Origin: Watersipora subatra
Taxonomy: Eukaryota > Bryozoa > Gymnolaemata > Cheilostomatida > Watersiporidae
DNA length: 64,000 nt
Reading direction: 5' to 3'
Assembly: GCF_963576615.1 (NCBI RefSeq)
Contig: NC_088711.1
Span: forward strand, 5,642,001-5,706,000
Shown: positions 38,257 through 51,800 of the stretch, in pieces
Layout of the letters: each line of letters begins with the position of its first letter
How positions within the stretch are numbered: the first letter of the stretch is position 1
Position numbers and translations under genes: made by a program
The notes under the pieces: model-generated
The model's database searches: none
What the model was told of the DNA's origin: nothing
Seen by the model: the letters and a program-made list of their open reading frames with translations, nothing else

Positions 38257-40743
38257 TTATGACTGTGCTTGGTAAGCCCTCCGCTGTTAACTCATAGCTC
38301 CCCAATGAAGCAGCATAACTGACATCAATAGGTATGGAATTAGTCTCAGTCAATGAAGCATCTGTTGAGTTTTCAACTATCATGGAAGCAAGCGTGCTGC
38401 TAGGGCTACTAGTTCCTGGCTCAACACTGGTTTTAGCCTGTTCATTTGTATTAATGATTGGCTTGGCTTGATGTACAGTAGTTCAATCTTCAGTGCTACT
38501 ATCAGATGAGTTAATAAACCTTTCAGTTTAACTGAATTTATTATCGCTCAAAGATGTTTCTCTCTCTGAGATGGTGAAATGCTCTTGAAATAGATTAACA
38601 GATGTCTGATTTGTGAATTTGTTTTGAGAGGCTTGCAAATAAGAACCAAAATTGATCTTTGCAAAATTGGTTGGCATGAATGTAAGATTGCTCAAGTCTG
38701 TTACAGTAGTAGTATGATCATCCACAGATGTGTTCCTCTTTGAAGTTGTGGTATTGTCCTGATATTGACCAGTAAATCTTTCAGTGTTAGTCGAAGTGAA
38801 TTCTTGTGCGAACTGACTAGACCTGCGTTCAGCCTTAACATCGATTGTACTTTCACTATCTATAGATATAGTAGGTACAGAGATAGACTCTTTTTGAAAA
38901 TGTTGTGAGAGAAGGATCGGGAATGACTTGTTCAAAAGTGACATGATCAGAGGTAGTTGTTGTATGTGTACTTCTCTCTAGCGTTGTTGAAGTGTAATGA
39001 ATTAGAGATGAATGTTTTTTCTTAAAAAGTGATGTCATCCATAATTGAACTAGTAGATGTCTGAGCAATGAGTTTTTTGGCGTATGTCTGATGTTTTAGG
39101 ATTATTGTAATAAATAACTTGCTCAGTTGTAGTGGCTGTAGGATTAATTTTTAATTAATTTCTGTTGATTATGCGGTAGTGTGATCAATTGGAGATGTTA
39201 CCCTCCCTCCATTAATAGAATGAACAGTAGATATCTGCCTTTCAGTTGAAGTGGTTGTTTAGGAATTTACACTAAGTCTGGCATCAGCATCAATGTCTGA
39301 TGTGGTTTCACCATTTACAGATGTGGAAGGTTGCAAGATAGTTGTGGCCTTTTCTTGAAGTGGAAGATATGTTTTAGGATAGAAATCAGAAGTGAATTGG
39401 ACAGATGGAGGAGTTGTAGGTCTGGTTGTCCTTGACTCTGTTATAGTATAATCTATAGAAGATGTGTCCCATCTTGAAGTTGTGGCATAACTAACAGATG
39501 TCCAAATTTCAGTACGAGTGGTTGATTGAGAAGCTATACTAGATCTGAAACCAACATCACCGTCTGTTAGGGTTTGATCCGTTGTCAATGCGGAAGGCTC
39601 TGAGATGGTAGTATGATCTTGAATCGGATCAGCAGATGTCCAAGTGGTGAGCTCTTGTTGACGCATCTCTGATGTTTCAGAATTAATATTAGAAACAACT
39701 TGTTCAGTTGTAGTTGCTGTAGGACTAATTTCTCCTGATTTTGTCGTTATGTGATTGATTTGAGATGTTACCCTCCCTCGAATAATGGTAGAAACAGTAG
39801 AAAAGCTCATTTCGGTGTAACTGATTGTTTGGGAATTCACACTAGATCTGCCATCAGCATCAATGTCTGTTGTGGTTTCTAAATTTACAAATGTAGAAGG
39901 TTCTAAAATAGTTGTCGCTTCTTGTCGTGATTCCGATGTTTCAGGATAAAAATCAGAAGTGAGTTGGACAAACAGAGGAGTTGTAAGTCTGGTTTTTAAT
40001 ACCTCTGTAGTAGTGCGATGCCGTAGAGATGTGTCCCATTTTGAAGTTGTGGCATGAATAGCAGATCTTTGAATTTCAGTAGGAATGGATGATTGAGAAT
40101 TCATTCTAGATCTATAATTAGCATCATTGTCTCTTGTGATTGCATCATTTATACTTGAGGTAGTTTCAGGATTTGGTTTAGAACCATCTCGAGCTGTTTT
40201 TGATGTTATGAGATGAGGTTTAGAAACAGTAAATGAGTCATTTGAGGTTCCTAGGTGTACTTTTTCCAGAGTCTGTGGTGGTGTGACGAATCAGGGATGT
40301 GTCCATCTCTGAAATTGCAGTATAATTCTGAACTAGATCAGTTAGTGTGCTTTTTTCTGATTCAATACCTGTGTGATTAGTCAGAGATAAGTCTTTCTCC
40401 GGAGCAGTAGTAAGCTCTCGAAATGGATTGGAGGATGTCTGAACTGTGAACGCTTCTTGAGATGTTTTTGACCTTGGAAGATAAGCATCAGAAGTAAAAT
40501 GTTGAAAATCAGTTTCTCTATGTGTAACTTTTTCAGGTTTCGTGATAGTTTGATTAATAATAGGCTTGTCTCATTCTGCAACTGTGGTATGCTCTTGAAC
40601 TGTTGCTTCAACACTCTTAGATGCTTCGTTAATGGTCGAAGACGCGTGGATATGTTGAGCAGTTGATGTTGAGACTTCAGTAGTTGAACTCACACCCATT
40701 GCTAAGTTGTAGTACATTGACACAGTGGCTATATCTGTGATCT
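38257..40743 (-). pseudogene. Cassette 3 Thr-rich exon, truncated or decayed
   Basis: Starts at 40743 after TTTTGTAG with EITDIATVSMYYNLAMGV, runs 56 codons and meets an in-frame TGA at 40573-40571. Reading through, the same frame continues to a second TGA near 40225, then the coding frame shifts. A long Thr-rich stretch is open at 40104-39259 with an internal repeat of about 86 residues (TTSRWDTS, TTPPSVQFTSDFYP). The end (38257) still encodes a tail like that of cassettes 1 and 2 (EPGTSSPSST, SLTETNSIP) and keeps its donor. It could serve as the new terminal exon of the gene, or be a pseudo-exon. Confidence 0.7.
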
Positions 40744-42305
40744 CTACAAAATGGAAAATAACTGGTGAAGTTCGATCTTTCATCAAATGAACAATCTAGA
40801 AAGTGTATATGTAGGTAGTACTTCTAGTTATTCCGGTCTTTAATATAAATAGTTTGTGACCCAGTTGAAATATTGGATTTCAGAAAGTCCTCCAATTAAA
40901 ATCAAAGGGGAAGGAATCCTCTGTTCTAAGATCTCTAGTAATTTAGGGATTCATGACTTTGAGCAAACACAACTCCAAAACGAAGACTGTGCAGAGAGAA
41001 CTGAAAGCATTAATTTTTCTCATGGTTTAACAGCTTATAGATTTTTCGTAGGTATTTTTCTATTGTGAGATCATATCTAAAAATGTCAGTGAAATGTATG
41101 AAAGAACTTCCAAATATCATAGCTTCGTATTTGCAAAAGTGTTGGTATTTCAATCTGAAAGCCTAGCTTGTTTAAAATTGCTTCAAGCCCCTGTAAGGCA
41201 AAGAATCCGCAACTACGAACTCTCTTTTTGAAAATGACTGCCCATCTATGGTGCCATAACAAACCCTTTTTGATATTATATTTAAGATTTTATTTCAGCT
41301 TTGTCTTTCCTGAATCTCGGCAGTTTTCAGGTAGAATATGATGAGATTTTTTAGCGGTGCAATGCTTTTGCTCCAAAATCAAATTTCACCCAAAGTATTT
41401 ATTAGACTAAAAGCACATAATATCCAGCAGAACACAGCTTGTTCCATGGTGTAATAATTTGTTTGCAGTCTTGTTTAAAGTGTCTCTAATGTTTTATCAT
41501 CTAGCTATTTAAAATAGACAGTTTATAGCTTCTTTGGCTATCAATTGCTGCGGTTGTGTCAATAAAGAGAATGTTAACAGTAAATAATTTCAGCAGTTTA
41601 AGAATTGTTAGCTCTAACATCAGAACTATCCACATGTATTACCTGTTGTAAGTAAAACGGGTAAAACAATCGCCACACACGGAGAAATCCAACAAAGATG
41701 AAACATAAAAGACACTGAGGTAAAGAAAGAGCAAAAAGGTCCAGTCATTAGTTAAATAATGAGATAATCAACAATATTAATAGTGGACACCTAGTTACCT
41801 GGTTAAAATAACTCAGACTAACAGATGTTGGCAAAGCTGAAGATAAAGATGGAGGATTGACAATTCTTTTGCATTATAATAGCTATGGCAAACTTTCCTT
41901 CAAACATTACTACTCAAAACTAATTGCTCAATGTCACAGTGGCGTATAGATCACACCTTTACCCCGCAAATTACAACTTGCGCAAGCAAAATGTAGCAAG
42001 AGTGTGCGTCTACATACAAAGTGCTAAGGCATTGGATTGGCTATATTTAAAAAAAGTTGGCAAAATTGTCTGTATTATGAGTTATGCCATTTGTATATGC
42101 AATACAACACAGCAGTCATTGATGCATATATTGAAAACAGGTATGCATAGATTTGTCTTGAATATAGCTAATTCGAAAGACTACAGCAAAACCCTACAGA
42201 ATATATTCCTAGAATGTAAGTTCCTTTTATCCATGGATAGACAGGAGTTTTCGAACTGCAGTCTGGATTATCAAATTATTTTTTCAATGCATCTCCTCTA
42301 AATTA

Positions 42306-42620
42306 TTACTGCCATGCCTGCTGTAGTATAGTAATGCCACACCTGTTCTAGTTTGTCACTGTCACACCTGCTCTAGCTGGTTATTGTCACACCTGCTCTA
42401 ACCTATCATAATCATACCTGCTCTAGTATATTACAGTCACACCTGCTCAAGCCGGTTATTGTCACACCTGCTCTAACCTATCATAGTCATACCTGCTCTA
42501 GTATATTACAGTCACACCTGCTCAAGCCGGTTATTGTCACACCTGCTCTAACCTATCATAGTCATACCTGCTCTAGTCTAACGCAGTCACACCTGCTCAA
42601 GTCGGTTACTGTCACGTCTT
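42306..42620. repeat. CACACCTGCTCTA-type tandem repeats
   Basis: Degenerate units around TCACACCTGCTCTA with a higher-order period of about 75 bp, in the intron between cassette 3 exons. Confidence 0.8.
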
Positions 42621-42682
42621 CACCTTCTACTCTTCAACATCGCAATAATGGAATGCTATAAAAAAACCCACAAGGCACTCAC

Positions 42683-42861
42683 CTTCAATGTCTATGGACC
42701 CTGATATGATGTCCTCAACATTGTTGGGTAAATCTGTTGTTAACACATTAGCGATGGCAACAAGGAACCGATTCATTTGGCTAGTAGATTGAGTTGTAGT
42801 TCTCACAGTTTGAGCAGTCTGTTCAAATATGACCACAAACAGAACTACCACAGAGCCCTCG
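42683..42861 (-). CDS. Cassette 3 SEA exon A
   Basis: 179 nt. Encodes EGSVVVLFVVIFEQTAQ, then TTDLPNNVEDIISGSIDIE. Contains the exact SEA autoproteolysis consensus GSVVV. Confidence 0.85.
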
Positions 42862-45800
42862 CTGCAAGTAAAAAAACGCAATCAATGTTATGATAAGAGC
42901 ACCTTCATTATTATAAACTATAATCATAGAAATAAGGTTACAAAGGTAGTATCAAATGTGAGCTAGTAATGATATATTAGTTGCACAATAGAAGAAGTGG
43001 ATGATGGAAACGTTAGAATGCTGGAGTGTGGAAGTATTGTAAGAACAGTGAGGTTATAGAGGTAACATAGTGAGTTTACAAACATAAATATTTTGACTCA
43101 ACCACAAGGCATATTTTATAAGTAAAGAATAACACAGTTTCTACAAAGAAGTACATGGAAGAAAAGCAGCATAATTTTCCTCTGAGTCATTACCCATACC
43201 TGCCATTGAGCCTTCATGTGTAATGTTTACTTCTGCATTATTTAGCATGATTTTAGATGCAGCTGGTTAGAACTTACTCAAAACCGGTTACAACGCAGCC
43301 AACATATTCATCTGCCAGATTAGAGCCACTGTATGCATTATCAACCGAGGCACAGAAGGCACTCGCTTCCTGTTGATAGACTTCTGAGGCGGGATCATTA
43401 ACGTCAGCTGTAAAGTTCTTGTTCAAAGTGACAGTCGCGTTATAGGCAGCTGAAATATAAAGATTTGGGAGTGTTAACTAATAAATATTGCTCCAGCTAT
43501 TAGATGTTACATACCAGTTACAGGGTTCACACCGAAACCTGCGACAGTTCCCTCTCTCATCTAAACAGGCTGACTGGGGTGAGAAAGCAGAGTATCATCT
43601 TTAACGCAGTGCTGACATGAATTATAAAAAAGGTTGTATTTTAATAAGAAACTCTAAAGGATATTTCCATAGCCACCCTGAGAAAGGACTTTATCACGAT
43701 GTTAATACTTCAACCAGTAGCACCAATGACACTCAGAAGGTGAAAAAAATAAGTGAATAAGTTTAACCTAAAAGTACATAGATGAACAGTTTTAATTGTT
43801 AATAAAAGTAAGTTTAGAATAACACTTGTTGGCATATCAGGTGCTTTATGACCAAATATACTGATTTATTTTATTTACTGTCTGTTTACATAATAAATAT
43901 AGAAATAAAAGACGTCTTGTTTTTAGTAATAAATGTTTACTTTGCCTTATCCAGAATAACTTTTTTAATATTTCTATCTCTCTGTACATATAATTGCTTA
44001 AATACGTTACATATGTATATTTACGTATTAAACCTGTAGATTGTATGCTCAGAAATGGTTCAACTTGGCCTCACTAAACTTTTCTAACACTGGAAGAAAA
44101 CGTAATTTTTATAATTTGGTTATTAAATCTGAAATGTGTATTACCGATGATAGTCACTGTATATTTATACAGCTAGACCTGATACTCACTTATGACTGTT
44201 ATCGGTACTTCTGTTGTTGAGTCATAGTTCACCGAAGAAGATGCTGTGTAACCGACATTAGTAGGTCGAGATTTTGTCTCAGACGGTGAAACATCTGCTG
44301 CAGTCTGAGTCATACTGAAAGGGAATGAGCCGATTGGATTACTTGCGCCTGGTTTACCAGTGATTGTGAACTGTTCAGAAAAATCTGTTCTACTTCCATG
44401 TTTGGTCTTTGCAGTAGGGTCTGTGCTCCATACATTAGCGAATGTTGCGTCATACTCTTCATATTCTGTTGTTGACAATTTCACATCTGTTGTTAGTTTG
44501 TCAGGCAAGTCTGTGGTATATCCTGTTTCTGCTGTGCTCAACTCACTGATCATTGTTGTCACTTCATCAGAGAAAGTAGATAAATACTCTTCATGCCCTG
44601 TTGTTGAGGATTTCAAATCTGTTATTTGTTCTTCAGGCGAGCCTGTGGTAGACTCCATGTTATTCGTAGTTTGATACATCAGCTCTGTTGTTACTGGATT
44701 ATAAAATGTTGTGTCGTACTTTTCATATTTTGTGGTTGACAATTCCACATCTGTTGTTGGTTCTTCATGCAAATCTGTAGTATATGCCGTTTCAGCTGTG
44801 CTTACCTCACTGATCATTGTCTTCACTTCATTGGTGACAGTAGATAGAGACTCTTCATGCCCTGTTGTTGAGAATTTCACATCTGTTATTAGTTCTTCAG
44901 GCGAGCCTGTGGTGGAGCTCGCGTAATATGTAGTTTGGTTCATCAGCTCTATTGTCACTGGTATGGAAAATGTTGCGTCGTATTCTGTGGTTGACAATTT
45001 CCCATCTGTTGTTGGTTTTTCAGGCAAATCTGTGGTATGTCCTGTTTCTGCTGTGCTCAACTCACTGATCATTGTTGTCACTTCATCAGATAAAGTAGAT
45101 AAATAATCTTCATGCCCTGTTGTTGAGGATTTTAAATCTGTTATTTGTTCTTCAGGCGAGCCTGTAATGAAGCCCGCGTCATATGTAGTTGAGTCCATCA
45201 ACTCTGTTGTTACTAGATTATAAAATGTTGTGTCGTACTCGTCATATTTTGTGGTTGACAGTTCCACATCTGTTGTTGGTTCTTCAGGCAAATCTGTAGT
45301 ATATGCCGTTTCTGCTGTGCTTAGCTCACTGATCATTGTCATCACTTCATCAGAGACAGTAGATAGAGACTCTTCATGCCCTGTTGTTGAGAATTTCACA
45401 TCTGTTATTAGTTCTTCAGGCGAGCCTGTGGTGGAGCCTGCGTAATATGTAGTTTGATCCATCAGCTCTGTTGTCACTGGATTGGAAAATGTTGTTTTGT
45501 ATTCTGTGGTTGACAATTTCCCATCTGTTGTTGGTTTTGCAGGCAAATCTGTAGTATATGGCAGCCCTGCTGTGCTTAACTCACTGATCATTGTTGTCAC
45601 TTCATCAGAGACAGTAGATAGAGAATCTTCATGCTCTGTTGTTGAGGATTTCGCATCTGTTGTCTGTTCTTCGGAAACACCAGTAGTGTATTGGTCATCA
45701 CTTGACAATTCTACATCTGTTGTTGGTTCTTCAGGCAAACCTGTAGTATATCCCATAGCATCTGTGGTTAAATCGCTGATCATTGTTGTCACCTCCCCAG

Positions 45801-48800
45801 AGAAAGTAGATAAATACTTTTCATACTCTGTTGTTGAGGATTTCGCATCTGTTATTTGTTCTTCAGGTGAGCCAGTGGTGTACTCCTCGTTATCTGTAGT
45901 TTGATATGTCTGTTCTGTTGTCTCTGTTGTAAAAAGCGTTGTGTCAAACTTTTGGTGTTCTGTGGTTGACAATTCTACATCTGTTGTTGGTTCTTTAGGC
46001 AAATCTGTAGTATACGCCATTTCTGCTGTGCTTACCTCACTGATTATTGTTGTCACATCATCGGAAAAAGTAGATAAATACTCTTCATACTCTGTTGTTG
46101 AGGATTTCGCAGAAGTTATTTTTTCTTCAGGTGAGCCAGTGGTGTACTCCTCGTTATCTGTAGTTTGATACGTCTGCTCTGTTGTCTCTGTTGTAAATAG
46201 CATTGTGTCAAACTCTTGGTGTTCTGTGGTTGACAATTCTACATCTGTTGTTGGGTCTTCAGGCAAATCTGTAGTATATCCCGTAGCATCTGTGGTTAAA
46301 TCACTGATTATTGTTGTCACATCATCGGAAAAAGTAGATAAATACTCTTCATACTTTGTTGTTGAGGATTTCGCAGAAGTTATTTTTTCTTCAGGTGAGC
46401 CAGTGGTGTACTCCTCGTTATTTGTAGTTTGATACGTCTGCTCTGTTGTCTCTGTTGTAAATAGCGTTGTGTCAAACTCTTGGTGTTCTGTGGTTGACAA
46501 TTCTACATCTGTTGTTGGGTCTTCAGGCAAATCTGTAGTATATCCCGTAGCATCTGTGGTTAAATCACTGATTATTGTTGTCACCTCCTCAGAGAAAGTA
46601 GATAGAGACTCTTCATACTCTGTTGTTGAGGATTTCGCATCTGTTATTTGTTCTTCAGGTGAGCCAGTGGTGTACTCCTCGTTATCTGTAGTTTGATATG
46701 TCTGCTCTGTTGTCTCTGTTGTAAATAGCGTTGTGTCAAACTCTTGGTGTTCTGTGGTTGACAATTCTACATCTGTTGTTGGTTCTTCAGGTGTGCCAGT
46801 GGTGTACACCATGTTATTTGTGGTTAGATCTGTCAGCTCTGTTGTTACTGGATTAGAAAATGTTGTGTCATACTCTTCATATTCTGTGGTGGACAATTCC
46901 ACAGCAGTTGTAGGTTCTTCAGACAAACTTTTACTATTTTTTTTATCATCCGTGATTATATCGGTAAGCCATGTTGTTATCTCATCAGAAAATGTTGTGT
47001 CATACTTTTCAAATTCTGTCGCTGATGACAATTTCACTTCTGTTGTTGTGTTTTTAAAAACACCAGTAGTGTATTGGTCATTATTCGTTGTTAGATCACC
47101 CAAGTCTGTTGGTACTTGAACAGGAGTTGTAGTGCCATACTCGTCATATTTTGTTGTTGACAATTCCACATCCGTTTTGAGCTCCTTAGAAAACTGCGTA
47201 GTGTTGCTTTCATCATACGTACTTAGATCGATCAAATCTGTTGTCACCTCATTCGACAATGTAGTATGATGATCTTCAAACTCAGTAGTTAGTAATTCTA
47301 TTTCTGTAGTTGGCTTCTCAGACACAATAGTGGTATGTCCGGCATCATCTGTGGTTAGAGCATTATACGTTGTAAACTGTTCAGAGAGAGTAGAGTAATA
47401 CTCTTCCATTGTTGATGTGATATCTGTAGTTTGTTCAAGACTCTCTGTAGTTTGGTCAAAGTTGGAAACGGATGGGCTGATGTCTCTAGGAGTTGATATC
47501 AAAACTTCAGCAGTTGAAATCTCGCCAATCACCAAGTTGTAGTACATCAACACAGTGGCTATGTCGGTGATCTCTATAAAATTTAAAGCAAGTTGTAAAA
47601 GTTTGTCTTTTGTGAAATAAGAAATCTGGACACTACGCATATAAGTATGCATATAAGTATGCATATAAGTATGCATATAAGTATGCATATAAGTACGCAT
47701 ATAAGCAACACTTGAAGTTGTATCAGCTCTCAAACCAACTAATCGGTGATCCAGCATTGAAATATTGGATTCTCATAAACACTCAAATTCAGATCTTTTG
47801 GAGGTTAATCGAAAATAAATAATACTAATTTAAATAATTAGTAAAGCAAAGTGCAAATGTTCATTGCACTAACAGTAGAGCATAAGATAACAGATTAGAG
47901 TTTGAATAATATTTTTTTATTATTTTAACCAAATACCAGATTATATTAACATAATCAAGTCATGAAATGGACAGAAAGAATCAGAATCTTTGAAATTATG
48001 ATTAAAATTGCGCAGCTTTGCATTAGATTATCTAAAAACTGTCTGGTTTAATTCCTTATTCATGAAACCAAAGCATGCATTAATAGGTTTTAAACAGATG
48101 ACTTTCGATTATAACAAATTTTCACAAACCGTTTGTTAAATTTCCCATTTGTGTGAACGAAAAACCTTTTCCTAACACACTCTACAAAATATACCCGAAA
48201 GTCAATTGGTGTAATTTTATAACCACTGCTCGAAAGTTAATGCGAGACGTATAAATATGGCGCTAACTTTTTCGATATTTGCACAATCTGCTTCGACCTT
48301 GCATTACATGTATAATTATCTGGCATGCTGAATAAGCAAGCCACATAGTGTGTGATAAAATGAAAAAAATGTATTAGAATGGTGACCAACAGAAGGGCTT
48401 TTGTGTCGCGTTCACGCATTGCTAATCATAGGCATTGACATCATATACAACGTCTATGATGTGCTGAACAATATGTCACAGTTTGGCGCTTACATGTACT
48501 TCGCAAGTGTTTCTGTTACCAAAACTGGCGTTTTGTTTTTCTAAAGCCAAAATCGTTGTTAAAAAATAAAATATCATGATTATATTGATATAATGTAATA
48601 GATGTAATTATAAAATGCTATCGGTTAACCTTTAAATTATCAATAATAATCAATCCTTAAAGATTGAAACCTATTTTGATGCAACTTGGTAATAGATGTA
48701 AAGTTTTATATCCAAATGCCAGGATGTTTGTTAATTTACTGTAAAAAATAAACAGAAGATATTCGTACCGTCTGAAAAAGTGAAAATTAAAATTAGCGAA

Positions 48801-51800
48801 CGATGTAAATATGACCTTTAGAGCAGAAAGTATCTGACAGCCATTATCTGACAGTATTGACTGAATTAACTGTTCAAAGTATGAATCGTAAGTAATGCTG
48901 ACAGAGCTGACAGTGCTAAAGAAAACAATGTAGGACTGACAACCCTTTACTAAAACTGAAGATGAGGTAGACTACAACATGAATGTATATATGAGAGAGT
49001 GTAAGAACGAGTGAGTTCTTATACTCACTGACGTACTGGTACAGGTTGGTGGCTAACTAAAGCTGCATGTATCATGTGTACCAATTGTTAGGCCATTAAA
49101 AAAACTGCAGTCAAAAGATACAGCAGGAATAAAAAGTCATTCATGAGGCGATGCAGCAGAAACTTCTGCCTGCTGCGACAGTGCCATAGCGGAAACAACG
49201 TGGCAAATAAACTTTAGGGCTGCTAGGATTGTTCAGGATGGCCAATGACTACAGGAAGTCCTTAGAACTCTTGCTGCATAAAACACCAGCAGCGATCTTG
49301 CATCACCGCGCTTGACTGTAAATATTTTTCAGTAGCTATATTTTTTGTAGCTTTGCTAGTTTATCACCTTGATTCCTGATTAAGTCTGTTACGGTAACAC
49401 CTAACCTAACCTTCTATGGCAATGACACCTGCTCTAATCTGTCACAGCTGCACTCTCTGCAGTCTGTCACAGTTTTACTGATTCTAGTTTATTATAGCCT
49501 TCTCATTGCAGTGCCCCAGTAAAAAGCCTCCTAGGGGACATCGCAATGACACGCATGGAAAAACAGAAAACATATTCACCTTGAATGTGTATGGATCCTG
49601 GTAGGATGTCCTCAACATTGTTGGGTAAATCAGTTGTTAACACATTAGTGATGGCAGCAAGGAGCCCATTCATTTGGCCAGTAGATTGAGTTGTAGTTGT
49701 CACAGTTTGAGCAGTCTGTTCAAATACCACCACAAACAAAACTATCACAGAGCCTTCTCTGCAAAGAAGAAAATTTTTAAGTTACAGGTTTAAGTTATAA
49801 TCAGCCTTCTATTGCAGTCACAGCAAGTCTCATGTCATACAGATAGAAAAACAGCTATGAGTTTACAAAGCTTATAGCAAGTGTGAGAAAGAAATGGAAG
49901 AGTGGTGAGTCAGAGGTAATAGTGACAGAGAATGAAGGTAATATAAATGGAAGAGTGGTGAGTCAGAGGTACTAGTGATAGAGAATGAAGGTAATATAAA
50001 TGGAAGAGTGGTGAGTCAGAGGTAATAGTGACAGAGAATGAAAGTAATATAAATGGAAGAGTGGTGAGTCAGAGGTAATAGTGATAGAGAATGAAGGTAA
50101 TATAAATGGAAGAGTGGTGAGTCAGAGGTAATAGTGACAGAGAATGAAGGTAATATAAATGGAAGAGTGGTGAGTCAGAGGTAATAGTGATAGAGAATGA
50201 AGGTAATATAAATGGAAGAGTGGTGAGTCAGAGGTAATAGTGACAGAGAATGAAGGTAATATAAATGGAAGAGTGGTGAGTCAGAGGTAATAGTGATAGA
50301 GAATGAAGGTAATATAAATGGAAGAGTGGTGAGTCAGAGGTAATAGTGACAGAGAATGAAAGTAATATAAATGGAAGAGTGGTGAGTCAGAGGTAATAGT
50401 GACAGAGAATGAAGGTAATATAAATGGAAGAGTGGTGAGTCAGAGGTAATAGTGATAGAGAATGAAAGTAATATAAATGGAAGAGTGGTGAGTCAGAGGT
50501 AATAGTGATAGAGAATGAAGGTAATATAAATGGAAGAGTGGTGAGTCAGAGGTAATAGTGATAGAGAATGAAGGTAATATAAATGGAAGAGTGGTGAGTC
50601 AGAGGTACTAGTGACAGAGAATGAAAGTAATATAAATGGAAGAGTGGTGAGTCAGAGGTAATAGTGATAGAGAATGAAGGTAATATAAATGGAAGAGTGG
50701 TGAGTCAGAGGTAATAGTGACAGAGAATGAAGGTAATATAAATGGAAGAGTGGTGAGTCAGAGGTAATAGTGACAGAGAATGAAGGTAATATAAATGGAA
50801 GAGTGGTGAGTCAGAGGTAATAGTGATAGAGAATGAAGGTAATATAAATGGAAGAGTGGTGAGTCAGAGGTAATAGTGACAGAGAATGAAGGTAATATAA
50901 ATGGAAGAGTGGTGAGTCAGAGGTAATAGTGACAGAGAATGAAGGTAATATAAATGGAAGAGTGGTGAGTCAGAGGTAATAGTGATAGAGAATGAAGGTA
51001 ATATAAATGGAAGAGTGGTGAGTCAGAGGTAATAGTGATAGAGAATGAAGGTAATATAAATGGAAGAGTGGTGAGTCAGAGGTAATAGTGACAGAGAATG
51101 AAGGTAATATAAATGGAAGAGTGGTGAGTCAGAGGTAATAGTGATAGAGAATGAAGGTAATGTAAATGGAAGAGTGGTGAGTCAGAGGTAATAGTGACAG
51201 AGAATGAAGGTAATATAAATGGAAGAGTGGTGAGTCAGAGGTAATAGTGATAGAGAATGCAGGTAATATAAATGGAAGAGTGGTGAGTCAGAGGTAGAGA
51301 GAGTTAGTATGTTTAGAGAGTATGAGAAGTGAATAATGAACATTGTCAAGTGCTTGAGTAGAGATATAGCATGATACAAAGCTAGATCAGTATGTATGAA
51401 GACACAAACATGCTGCATGTTCAGCACGTAAAGAATCACACAATTTTTATCCGAGATCAAACGGTAGCGAAGCAGGAGAATTCTATACTATGTCATTGTT
51501 CTCTTCAAGATGGCAATAAAAGTTCTCAATGGTTGAAACAAATATCTCTTTTTTACTGAAAGACTCGCAAGCTTTATATACAGGAACTCATTAGGATCTA
51601 GCAAGGAAGAGACAGAATATTTCTATGATGATTCATGCCTCCATTCTATGTTTTTATATACCATCATCTATGAGCTTACAAAAAGGAGGTTACATGGTTA
51701 CACATGCATAATTTAGCCATAGTTTACGATGCAACGGGTTAAAACTTACTCGAAACCAGTTACAATGCAGCCAACATATTCATCAGCCAGATTAGAGCCA

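Noticed and set aside
44360-47119. Plus-strand ORFs of 71-140 residues opposite the cassette 2 exon
   Set aside because: Same antisense effect of a Thr-rich repeat with a period divisible by 3.
47574-47757. N-terminal extension of the cassette 2 exon through the ATATAAGTATGC repeat
   Set aside because: The paralogous exons all begin at the TTTTGTAG/TTTATAG acceptor with EITDIAT, so the upstream open frame is intronic.
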